64,000 nt of DNA, taken from contig JAQSEB010000075.1 in NCBI GenBank assembly GCA_030063045.1, positions 132,001 to 196,000 on the forward strand, in the 5' to 3' direction. The translations under genes and the position numbers were made by a program. The stretch comes from Pratylenchus scribneri. Lineage: Eukaryota; Nematoda; Chromadorea; Rhabditida; Pratylenchidae. Below are positions 1-9,772 of the stretch, piece after piece. Each line of letters starts with the position of its first letter. Within the stretch, counting starts at the first letter, position 1. A model generated the notes under the pieces. The model searched no databases. It worked only from the letters and a program-made list of their open reading frames with translations, and was not told the DNA's origin.

Positions 1-181
1 CCGAATTTCACAAACACAAATTAAAGTAGAAAATTCATTTTATTGATGTGAAAAATTCTATTACAGTAGATGGATGAGCATTGAATAAAATTCGGGTTGA
101 AATCTCTATAAATGATATGGGCGCCATGATAATTTAATTAATTAATAATTTTGTTTATATTTAAAAATTAAAATTTAGTCC

Positions 182-1192
182 AATGAAAAGAAGGAATTGG
201 CCCTCAAAAAATCAGCCGGCATTTCCAATGAGAAATCATCAAAAGAAAGAAAAGCAAAACAACAAAAATTGGCAAATAAATCTACTCGAAGAAAAAGTAG
301 CGACGAAATTTCCTCCTCAACTGCAATGCCAATTTTTTCAACAACTTCAAAAATGATGGCAAAAACAAAAAATTTAATAGAAGAGAGAAAGCGAAGTGCA
401 TCAAAGGAAATTCAACCAAAGGCGGGGCGTAAATTTATTAAAAATAATATTATAAAAATTAATCAAAATAGCCGATTGCCAAAATTTACATAAAAATAAT
501 ATTTTTTAAAGGTAACTTCCCGTCCTTCGATTCAGACGAATATGGCAGAGACGTCAACGACTGCGTCAATCAAGCCACAAGGTAATTAAATATAAAAGTA
601 TTAATTAATTAGTTTTTATTATTTTTCATCAAATTAATTAAATTATGCAATATTTCTTTTTAAAAATGAATTATTTTTTATTTTTATATTATCCAATTTT
701 AATTAATTTTTATCAAAATGACAAAATAAATAGTTTTCATCAAATTACCCAATTTTTTTCAAAGTTGCCCCTTCGCCCGCTGCTGCCGTCCACCATAATG
801 TTACCGTAGTTCATCTTTCCTCGCATCATCACCATAAAAAGGGTGGTGGTGGTGGTTCGGTGATTGGTCAAAGACGAGTGGGCGGTGGTGGGAACAAACA
901 AGGGAATTGGCATGAATTGAGCTCCACCGAACAGTCAATTTCGTTAGAATTTTTTTATATAATAAAATTATTTTAATTTATTTTACAAATTATATACACA
1001 TATTTTGAAATAAAAATTAAATTAAATTAATAATTTAATTAAAATTTATTTATTTATTTATATATTTTTTTGTATTTTTGAAGGATGATGTTGCGTTGTC
1101 AGGATTTGGAAACCCGTGAATTGCTTCCAGCCGCAACCACTTGCAGAAATTTGCGCAGCGATAAGATTAGAAAAATTATTCAAAAATATTAA
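182..1192 (+). CDS. Unrecognised basic, His/Gly-rich protein (partial, multi-exon)
   Basis: Proposed exons are 182-428, 549-581, 765-942 and 1084-1192, ending in TAA at 1190-1192. The reading frame stays open through all three introns when the acceptor at 547-548 is used. The first exon is Lys/Ser-rich and looks disordered. The third has a His4 stretch, Gly-rich runs and many basic residues. The last exon contains RCQDLET and, 15 residues later, a TTC motif. That resembles the N-terminal half of an ShKT domain (Cys-x-Asp start), so this may be the 5' part of the ShKT gene beginning at 1756. In that case the TAA would lie past the true exon end, but I see no canonical GT donor to support this. 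The 5' end is outside the window or in 1-181. The function is unknown and the model is uncertain. Confidence 0.4.
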
Positions 1193-1755
1193 TAAAAAGT
1201 GAAACAAATAAAAAATTCAACGAGTGAATATTCTAAGAAAATAATTAGATTTTATATAAGTTAGGCATGAGCTAGGCGCCAGGAGGATAAATAGAAATCA
1301 TCTTGTGGCCATAAAAACCTTTCTTATCTCGATTAATATTAAAATTTTTCCAATTCTCAAAAATTCCAATAAAATGTTGTCATTTCCGTAAAAATGAATT
1401 TATTAGGGTAATAATAAGGATAGAGATGCAAAATGTATATTAGAGCTATAGTTAGAATTTTGTAAAAATTTAAATTTATCCAAAAATTGTCAAAATACAA
1501 AGAATTCACTTTCCAGGTGTGTACATATTTATTCCATGAAGTGGATAGGAAAACAGGACGGCGGGATGTGAAATGCAATTTACAAGGTTGAAAGGGATTA
1601 GATTAGAATAAAATAATGACGATGAGAAAATGCAGAATAAAAATTTAAAAAAAATTTTAAAAAATAGAATTCAACGAAATTTTATGAGACCCTTTCGAAT
1701 TATAATTTATTTAAAGTTAAAATTAGAACTTTTCCAATCATTATTCATTTGTCAG

Positions 1756-3832
1756 GCCTTGAGGATATTGCTGAATCGTGCCGAAAAACTTGCGGCATTT
1801 GCTGTGAAGATATCAACTATGCATGCGAGGACGATAAAAGTTCGTTAAAAATTAACGGGAAAATAAAATAATTCATTTTATATAATAAATTATGCAAAAA
1901 AAGTAAACTTAAGGCATCAAAAATGTGTGTATATTTATTCTAGAAACATTTAAAATGCATTGGATTGGGAATTTAACAAATATTTTCACTGCAAAAAACA
2001 AAAAAATATATATATATTTTCACTAGTAGATGGCATTATTGATTGTACACGACAGTTGGAGAAATGCCATCAGAAGAAATGGTTCGGTGTTCTATCGCGT
2101 TTTTGTGCCGGCTCATGTGGACTCTGCGCAATGACAATGTGCCGTGATTATGGTATACTTACTAATAATTGGGGGGAAACATTGAGATTTGGCTTAATTT
2201 CGATATAAATTTCCTTTAAATTTTTAGACAATTCTTGCCGAGTCCGTCGGGCGCTTTGCCTGAAGCCGGATTCCGTCGATTATATGCGCGAGAATTGTGC
2301 CCGCACTTGCGGGTTTTGTGTTGTTGGTGAGGACGAAAATGGCGGCGGGATTGGCAGAGGTGGAAATGGTGGAGGAATGGTAAAGGGCGGTGGAAAAGGT
2401 GGAGGCGAGGGTGAATCGGGAAAGGCGGTGATCAGCGGAAAACCAGTTGTAGTGGAGGAACGTAAGTTATATTATAATAAATTACAAGATTTTCATGTGT
2501 TGTAAAATAAAATTTAAAATTATCTGCTTAATCTCTTTTCTTTGTAAAAATTAAAGGATAGTATTCAATTTGTCAAAAAAAAACATTGAAATTGACGAAA
2601 AAAGTAGATGCTAAAATATTATAATATTTTAAGGGTTTATCCTACATTCAGAAAGTATATACCTTTGGTAGATCTCGTCAAGACGCATCGTGTGGTAAAT
2701 AATTTTTAATGGTGTGGTCAAATAAAATTGGTATTAAACCATTAAACTGATTTTTGTTTTTGTTTCAAAACTAAGAAATAATTGGTTAAACCTATGCCAG
2801 ATCGTAATCAAAAGAAATGTCTTGAAGAGATCTATTGATTGGGTTTAAGGTTTATGAGGACTAGGATAAACTACTGTTTTTATAATCTTTTAGAAAAATT
2901 AAATTCTATTTTCGACCCTTTTAATGCTTTTCAATAGAATTAAATATTTCTCAAAATAAAAAAGTCAACAATTTTCTTATCTATTTAATATATTTCAGGC
3001 TCTCTTTCGCAGCATCGTTTGGTTGTGCCTGAATGCACAGATAAAGTCAGCAATTGCACCACAAATGCTCACCTTTGTGGCAGTCCAGAATATGGCCAAT
3101 ATATGGTAGGAAAAATATTTGGAATTTTTTCTCAATTGAAAGGTGAAATTTTGCACTAAAACATGCCTAAAATGTGGTCAACCGCATGCCGGAGGCAATT
3201 CCAATGGAAAATTCCCACAGCCACCACCACTTGAAGTTATTATTCAACCAATTTTAAATGAAAAGCCTCAAGTTGGTATTGATGTTGGGCATTGGCGTAA
3301 AACGAGAAAATGCGAAGATCAAGATGAGAAGTAAGAGGATTGTTTTTATTAATTAAGAATTGTAAATCAAATTAGAAATCAGAAAATAAAATCAGAATAA
3401 TTAAATCAGAATTAAATCAGAATTTTATAAATCAGAATTAAATAAAAATTTGATTTATAAATCTTAAGCAAAATTTTTTAATCTTCCATTTTTCCACGTT
3501 GAATTTTGGCCAATCCAAATCACGCAACCCCCTATTATCAAATAGTCTAGAGAAAGAAAAAGGAGAGAAGATAGTTATGTGAGAGGAAAGGGCTAGATGT
3601 TTGGCTAGATGATCAACCACCGAGACTTCCCGAGGCCCGAGATCTCGGCCTCTCGATCGGTTCGGCTTGCCGACCTCTAATTGAAGTCATTTAAAAAATT
3701 AATTAGCCATTCTTTTATAGATGTGCCCAATGGAAATCGGAAGGTCTTTGCAAAATGGGAGCCGAAGTCAACAAAAAGTTCAACGATGAACAGCGCACAA
3801 AAGTCTGTCGAAAAACATGCGGGCATTGTTAA
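1756..3832 (+). CDS. Multi-ShKT (SXC) domain protein, probably secreted
   Basis: Exons 1756-1839, 2030-2152, 2228-2461, 2999-3105, 3143-3330 and 3721-3829 plus stop 3830-3832 join in one continuous frame. They encode the end of one ShKT module and four further modules, each with a Cys-x-Asp type start and a C-x3-(T/S)-C-x2-C type end (for example CRKTCGIC, CARTCGFC, CTKTCLKC, CRKTCGHC). A Gly/Gly-Lys-rich linker separates modules 3 and 4. ShKT domains are small six-cysteine, three-disulfide folds. They are very common in nematode secreted, surface and protease-associated proteins, so an extracellular location is inferred. The final module is complete and ends the protein at GHC. The start and signal peptide are not identified; exon 1084-1192 may supply the front of module 1. 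No enzyme domain is attached. Confidence 0.75.
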
Positions 3833-4334
3833 ACATAGACATATCATATAATGATAAAAAGGCAAAAATCATCCAATTTGCTTTTAATTTTGGGATTTAA
3901 TTAATTGTTTAATTAATATTTGATGTTTTAGGATTATATTTGAATAAATACAATTAATTTTCGCTTATAATGGAATACAAAGTCTAAATATGGATTAGCT
4001 AATTTCTAAAATAATAATATAATAAAGTCTCAGCCCTCGATTTGTTATACAAATTGTTATTTTTTAAATAATTTTATTCTACTAAATTTTACTACATTAT
4101 TGGACAGTCACCACACAAAAATAAATATATTAGTGGAAAAGAGCACCAAAAAAATGGAGGGAGGAATGAGGCGGGATGAGGTACAAAAATGGATTACATA
4201 ATTTTAGGGGGGATTTGGAGGATCAGCAAAAATAGTTTATTTTGGGATGAATCAAACGATCTCAGTTCAATCCGCGGTTTCCAGTAAAGCAGGGTGGTCC
4301 AAGTCCAAAGTCAGTCCATCAAATTCAAAGCCAT

Positions 4335-5341
4335 TTAAGACTTCTTTGGCAGGAAGTTGGGGTCATTGCGATAGCAGGCACCGCAACACTTTTTGATGAA
4401 TGCAATTTTGACTTTTTTAATTGGCGACTGAAATTACATTTAAGATTAAAATGGGGATGGGGTAATTCTTACTTTGCACAATTTCACACCCAACTCGCAG
4501 ATCTTCGAGGGGAGTTTATCAACGCAAGCTGAAAATGTGAGGGAAATTTATTGAATGATCGGAATTCATGAATTACAAATTTTATAATGGAAGGATTAAT
4601 TTTAACTATTTTCATTCATAAACCGTCCATTTACAAAAAAGATAGGTCAGACTCGGTTTCAAATTTCAGAAAATTGATGCAAGGGAATTTTTTTGTTCAA
4701 AATAACCGAAAATAGGAGAAACTGAAACCAATTTTTTTGAAAACCGAAAACAGCAGAATTTGACGGAATTGCCGGTTTAAAACCGACTCTGAACAAACCT
4801 AATATCATAATTCTATGTTTATCAGTGAAAATTGTCTCAAAAATCAATTGAAATACTCACGCATCAGAGGCTTTCCATTCTGATAAAGCATTGGCGGAGT
4901 AGTGGGAGTTGTTGGGGTAGTAGGAGTGGTCGGTGTGGTTGGGGTTGTCGGAGTTGTCGGTGTAGTTGGGGTTGTGGGTGTAGTCGGAGTCGTAGGAGTA
5001 GTAGGAGTAGTAGGCGTGGTCGGAGTAGTAGGCGTGGTCGGAGTAGTTGGGGTCGTCGGAGTTGTTGGGGTTGTAGGGGTCGTCGGAGTTGTGGGGGTAG
5101 TCGGGGTTGTAGGGGTCGTCGGAGTTGTGGGGGTAGTCGGGGTTGTAGGGGTCGTAGGAGTCGTAGGAGTCGTGGGGGTTGTAGGGGTAGTCGGTGTGGT
5201 CGGAGTCGTTGGAGTAGTCGGGGTTGTCGGCTCATCCTCCGATGGTAATTCCAGCCCTTCTTGTGCATCAACATCATCGGAGCCAAGGTCCAAGGCCTCC
5301 AAAATTAGAAAACTAAGCAACACAACTTTGAATGAAAACAT
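4335..5341 (-). CDS. Secreted Thr-Pro-repeat (mucin-like) protein with C-terminal ShKT-like domain
   Basis: Three exons: 5341-4861, 4528-4473 and 4427-4335. The start at 5341 (MFSFKVVLLSF) gives a clear signal peptide followed by an acidic stretch. An upstream in-frame Met exists, but it would bury the signal sequence. The mature chain is then about 110 residues of (Thr-Pro-Thr)n repeats, typical of heavily O-glycosylated mucin-like linkers. The second and third exons add a cysteine module reading C-V-D...C...LC...KKCCGAC, matching the ShKT pattern with KCC in place of the usual xTC. The frame is continuous (phases 1 and 0) and stops with TAA at 4337-4335. A role as a secreted or cuticle/gland surface protein is inferred from architecture only. 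It neighbours the multi-ShKT gene on the opposite strand. Confidence 0.8.
4903..5229. repeat. Coding 9-bp minisatellite (Thr-Pro-Thr codons)
   Basis: About 36 tandem 9-bp units, (GGNGTNGTN) on the plus strand, encode TPT on the minus strand. Codon third positions vary freely (A/C/G/T) while the amino acids are constant, so the repeat is maintained at protein level. The long Val-Gly and Ser/Arg/Cys open frames on other strands and frames are artefacts of this repeat. Confidence 0.9.
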
Positions 5342-5391
5342 TTTTTGAAGAAGGGTTTTTTTAGGGAATTTGAGGTTTTTTACCAAATTAA

Positions 5392-7100
5392 AGGAATAGA
5401 AAAAGTGATTGGAAGCTTTGTGGAAGAATGTGAATGTTAGGCAAATTCGACGCCCTTTATGTAGTGGAACAGATTGATGTGGACTTTGTTGAGTTCCTCC
5501 GAATTGAATATCGCATGACCAGCATCAGAAGGGGCCAATCATGCCCTTGCACTTTATCATCATCCCCTCAAATGATTGATTCCAATGGTTGTGGTATAGA
5601 AAATGGCCATCGCTCCCCCAACATTCGCTTATTCATTTTTTTGGGAGGACGAATTCGCGCGCTGGGAAAAGAAAGTGAAAATGGGAATTAGATATTTGGG
5701 ATTTTGGCCATCGCAGGCAATTTGGAATGGCCAAATTAGGGAAAATCCAAAGGCCATATTGATTGATCGCAGGACAAAATTAAGTAATATACACATGGTA
5801 TATTGAAGGGAAATAGAGAAAAAAGGAATGAAAGAATTGACCATCAAAGGAGAAAAAGAAAGAAAAGATATTGGGGCCATATGGCCACGAAGATAGCTTA
5901 GAAAAATTCCTAGCATTATGGAAGAGAAAAAAGAAAGGAAATAAAATCAAGAAATTCTATGCCATTTTGATTGGCAGAGAAAAATGGACAAAGTGGTAAG
6001 GAAAAAAGAGAAATGGACATAATAATAGATTGAAAAGCAGAGAGAAAAAGAAAAAATGGAAATATTACAGAGAATACACGGAAAGAGAAATATGAATGAA
6101 TTCCATTTTGAACTATTCAAATTGGCCAAATCGGCCCCCAAAAAAAGGTTTGCTTCTCTTGATTGCGCGCGACAACACATAAAAAGGACAAAATTTCGAA
6201 TTAGAGAAGCGAAATGGAAAACATTTTTGAATCTACAAATTAGATAAGGACAGAAAGTCGAGAGAGCTCTGTGGCCAGGCAGGCTGGCATCAAATGAATG
6301 GAGAATGAGGCGCTTTTTTGGATGCCTTCCCCTCCGGCCCTCTCAAAAGTGCCACCCACAAAATTTTGGTGAACCAATGATGAGGGTTGAGGGATCGCGC
6401 GGACTTTGGTAGTGGACCCCAAAAATCGATTAGAGGGAAAGTGCATTTGCCGTTGATCAACAATCCCTCCCACATCCCCGCACTGTTGATCAGGCATTTG
6501 GCCGTGCCGTCCACCGTCCTACCTCCCTTCTTTGCCGTACCCCCTTATTTTCCATTTTTCCCCTATTATCCCTCCCCCTTTCCCTGGGCCTTCATTGCAA
6601 AAAAAAACAATGCACTTTGGCCATTGCAAAAGGCCAGAGAGGAAAAAGGGCAAATTGAGATTGGAAAAAATTGGAATTGAAAATCAAAATCCTGTAAATG
6701 AATTAATCCATAAAGTGCAAATATAGCAAAGTCCAAGATTTTATTTGCTTCAAAAATTGAATGCACTTTTCTTCATAGAGAATTGGCATATGAAAATGTT
6801 TTTTTATTTGTTTTTAAATCAAAAAAAACGGTTTAAACTTCTTTGAAGTTGCGTGAGACCACCAGCAGGAAACATACATTCTAAATGGTTTGCCGAAAAT
6901 TGCTGATTTTTTAAATCTAGACTTTCAAATTAAAATAAATTAATAATAAAAGACAAAATGATAGAAAATATTTTAAGTGATTTGGCAAAATAGTAGTGAA
7001 TTTTTTAATTCAATGCAATTATTCCATCAGCGCTAAAAGATAGGGGGAAAAGAATATTTAGAATCGAACCGAAAAAATAAAATAGTATGTTCTGATCTAA
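5392..7100. other. Intergenic region, no gene supported
   Basis: Between the mucin-like gene and the next candidate exon I see only purine-rich low-complexity stretches (about 5815-6075) and a slightly GC-richer block (6240-6620). Short open frames here overlap on both strands, lack domain signatures and do not connect through splice sites. Confidence 0.5.
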
Positions 7101-7103
7101 AAA

Positions 7104-7382
7104 ATGTCAATTTGGACAAGAAAATATTCAGCTAGAAAATTTCATCATCAACAAACGCATAAAATTCTTGAATTGTCGCAACAAAAAGCAGTGGGAAATG
7201 GCCATCCATCTTCAATTTCAAATTTCTATCAAATTTTTGTCATTTCCGTGTCATTTTGCCTTGTTTCCATTTTCCTCTCAATTCCCATGTTTTCGACTAT
7301 TCAAGAGACCCTCAATGTGAAAGCAATGAGATATTTTTCTGGTCAAATTTCCGTGGTTCGAATTTTTAAAATTTTTAACTAA
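7104..7382 (+). CDS. Candidate exon with one membrane segment (collagen-N-terminus-like)
   Basis: An ATG-initiated frame of 92 codons contains one strongly hydrophobic segment at about residues 43-65, followed by a Met-Phe-x2-Ile-Gln-Glu type stretch. A hydrophobic anchor followed by a short amphipathic stretch resembles the N-terminal domain of nematode cuticle collagens, but no Gly-X-Y repeats follow within 400 bp. A donor-like GT at about 7362 would join it in frame (phase 0) to the EF-hand exon at 7757. It could therefore instead be the membrane/signal part of that gene, or a collagen gene remnant. Low certainty. Confidence 0.3.
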   Translation: MSIWTRKYSARKFHHQQTHKILELSQQKAVGNGHPSSISNFYQIFVISVSFCLVSIFLSIPMFSTIQETLNVKAMRYFSGQISVVRIFKIFN

Positions 7383-7756
7383 AATTTTTTTCAGTTAATT
7401 TTTATAATTTTTTGTTTAAAAATGAATGAGATTTTCGAATATGTGAATGAATTTATAATAAAATATTAACATTTAAGCCATTGAAATTCGAAATAAAAAT
7501 TGAAAAATGGCCAACATAAAATTTTTATAATAATTTACAAAGAATTGCCTACTTCCAACATTTGTGAATTAAAAATTTTTATAGGAAAAATTTATAAAAC
7601 GATTTAATATTTGGAATTGGAATTTCTAGATGAAAGTTGAACAATAATTGTGAACATTTTCACTTCTGCTAAATTTAGCTCAATTCATTTGTATTTTTCA
7701 AAATAAAATTTTCCCTAATCCTTTATTTTTTAAATAATTAATTTTTTCCTTAAAAG

Positions 7757-7966
7757 GAAAACCCGAATGAGGCATTTGATTTGGCGGACAGCGATCAAGA
7801 TGGCAAATTGGACTTTGGCCAATTTATTCTTTTTGAAGTGATGTTGAGCCAAATTTGTTGCGGAGGAAGAAGTTTGGAGGAATTGGAACAACAATTCGAC
7901 ATGGCCGATGCCGACTATGATGGATTGATCAGCAAAGAGGAATTGGGCATTGCGGATTTCAAATGA
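7757..7966 (+). CDS. EF-hand pair calcium-binding protein, last exon
   Basis: The exon follows an AG at 7755-7756 and ends with TGA at 7964-7966. It encodes two EF-hand loops: DSDQDGKLDFGQ (position 12 Gln instead of the usual Glu) and DADYDGLISKEE (canonical), separated by a helix-rich spacer with a CC pair. The two loops are about 40 residues apart, the normal spacing for paired EF-hands, so calcium binding is likely, at least in the second. Upstream exons are not certain; the hydrophobic exon at 7104 is the nearest candidate. The protein ends only 10 residues after the second loop. Confidence 0.6.
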   Translation, partial: ENPNEAFDLADSDQDGKLDFGQFILFEVMLSQICCGGRSLEELEQQFDMADADYDGLISKEELGIADFK

Positions 7967-8552
7967 ATGGGATAGAGATAAGGATTTGTGAAGAAGAAGA
8001 AAATGGCAAAAATGACATCTCAATCGGTGCAACTATTACGTTTAAAATATCATCAAAAAGAATCTAATTTTTATCAATTGAATTGCATTTTACAAATTAA
8101 CATAAAAATTGTGACCCATTCTTTAAAAATATGATTTTTGGAAATATAAATAACATTTTATTTTGCATTATTCAACTGATTTTGAAAAATAATTAATTAT
8201 TTTTTATATGATTGTATATGATTTAACCAAATTTTCATTATTAATAGGAATACATTTTTTTTTTATTTTAATTCATTCATTCATTCTACCAATTTATTTT
8301 TCTTCAGTGCATAAATCAGCTTATTAAATTCTTGTAATTTTTTTAGATTCGAAGGATCAGTAATTGCCATTTCGATTAGCTTTAAGAGCTTAATTTTTAA
8401 CCCTTAAATTATGAATAATTAAATTTATAACATTTGATAAGAATTTTCGCTTTACTGAATTTTGTTTTTTACCTTTTCGGGCCACCAGCAACGTAAAATC
8501 AATCGATCAAGCATTCATTCCAATCCCCTATGGGCACATCAATAAAGGGAAA

Positions 8553-9273
8553 TTGAGGAAAGAAAATGGCTCATCCATAAATTTTAAAATATTTTCATCA
8601 TTGGGCGATTGTGCTAGAAATGATCAGTCATCAAAATTGTTAGTAATAACCAATGAGGAAAATGTCCAAAATTCATCGTTGGCCCAACAAAATTCACCCA
8701 ATTATATTGAAAGGAATAATGAACAAATGGAACAAAATCAAATGCAAAATATTCAGCAAATCAAAACAGAAGGGACATTAGTCTGTGAAAAGTGTGAAAC
8801 GATTTTCTCGACGAAAAGAAATTTGAAAAGACATCTGATGGACAAAAAGAAACCATGCACCAAAAAAAGTAATGTTTCAGCGGATAAAAAGCGGCCGAAT
8901 AAATATGGATGTAAATGGCCAGAACGCGGGAGAACATTTCCTACTCCATCAAAGCTAGAGACCCATATGCGAACACATCGATGTGATTTAAAATTTGCGT
9001 TTTCTTGAACTAATTCCCATTTCTATAAAAATTTTTAGCGGAAAAGGAATTTGTCTGCCAAAATTGTGGAATGGGTTTTGCTCAGGAAGGTGATTTGAAA
9101 GCGCATCTGCTACAGTAGAAAGAAAGAATAAATGCATCACAAAAGGAAGTACTTCACATATCTGCCCAAATTGCGGAAAAACATTCGAGAACGAAAAAAA
9201 AATATATGGTCATCTGAGAAATACACAATGTTACGAAAAACAAATGGGCAAGAAAGTGAAAAAGGGCCGATGA
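8553..9273 (+). pseudogene. C2H2 zinc-finger gene, apparently decaying
   Basis: Exon 1 runs to about 8982 and exon 2 begins at 9039; the spliced frame reads THRSEKEFVCQNCG, a normal inter-finger linker. Finger 1 is C-x2-C...H-x7-C. Finger 2 has lost its second zinc Cys (ERGRTF where CGRTF is usual). Finger 3 starts CQNCGMGF and reaches the His, but the frame then stops at TAG 9116-9118. The next finger (CPNCGKTF...H...C) follows immediately in a different frame up to TGA at about 9273. A lost ligand, a premature stop and a frame change together suggest a pseudogene, although an unrecognised intron could explain the last point. The 5' end lacks a good ATG, so an upstream exon or loss of the start is likely. 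A Gln/Asn-rich region precedes the fingers. Confidence 0.55.
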
Positions 9274-9379
9274 ATTAATAAAGGAATTATTGAGATATTT
9301 GGCCGATAAAATTAAAAAAAAATATTCAATTTGTCAAAGGATGTTCGATTTAAAGAGGAATTCATTTTGTTGTATTTTA

Positions 9380-9745
9380 ATTCATTTATTCCATCAATTT
9401 ATTTTGTTCCAGTATTTCATTTTTTCTATATTCAGGGGATCAGAATTGCCTGTTCGATATATCAATCTTTACTTTTTCCCTCTAAACATCCCCTCCTAAA
9501 TTACGAAAAATAATAATTTAATTTAACATTTGAGAGGAATTTTCGCTTTTTTGCTTTTTTACTTTAACGGTTGATAAACATTCAGCAATTTTGAGAAAGC
9601 ATTCATTCCAATCCCCTATGTGCACATCAATAAAAAAATTGAGGAAAGAGAATGGCCCAAAATTGAGGGGACGGGCGGTGGATCATCCCTTAATTTTAAA
9701 ATATTTTCATTGGACGATTGTGCCAAATAGATGGTAAAAGGAATT
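9380..9745 (+). pseudogene. Partial tandem duplicate of the zinc-finger gene's 5' region
   Basis: This stretch repeats, with mismatches and small indels, the sequence at about 8260-8640. Both copies carry the ATTCATTCCAATCCCCTATG block, the 'TGAGGAAAGA(A/G)AATGG' block and the 'TTTTAAAATATTTTCATTGG' block in the same order and orientation. The copy hits an in-frame stop right after the conserved part and carries no zinc fingers, so it is a truncated duplicate. The satellite array starts within 30 bp of its end. Confidence 0.6.
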
Positions 9746-9772
9746 GATGAGGGGATAAACTAAATTTAAGCT

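Noticed and set aside
4832..5348. Long Val-Gly, Cys/Gly/Arg and Leu/Arg/Pro-rich open frames
   Set aside because: They are other frames of the 9-bp TPT minisatellite and have no start, signal or splice support.
5434..6680. Several overlapping short open frames on both strands
   Set aside because: Mutually overlapping, no domain signatures, no consistent splice connections and low-complexity purine composition.
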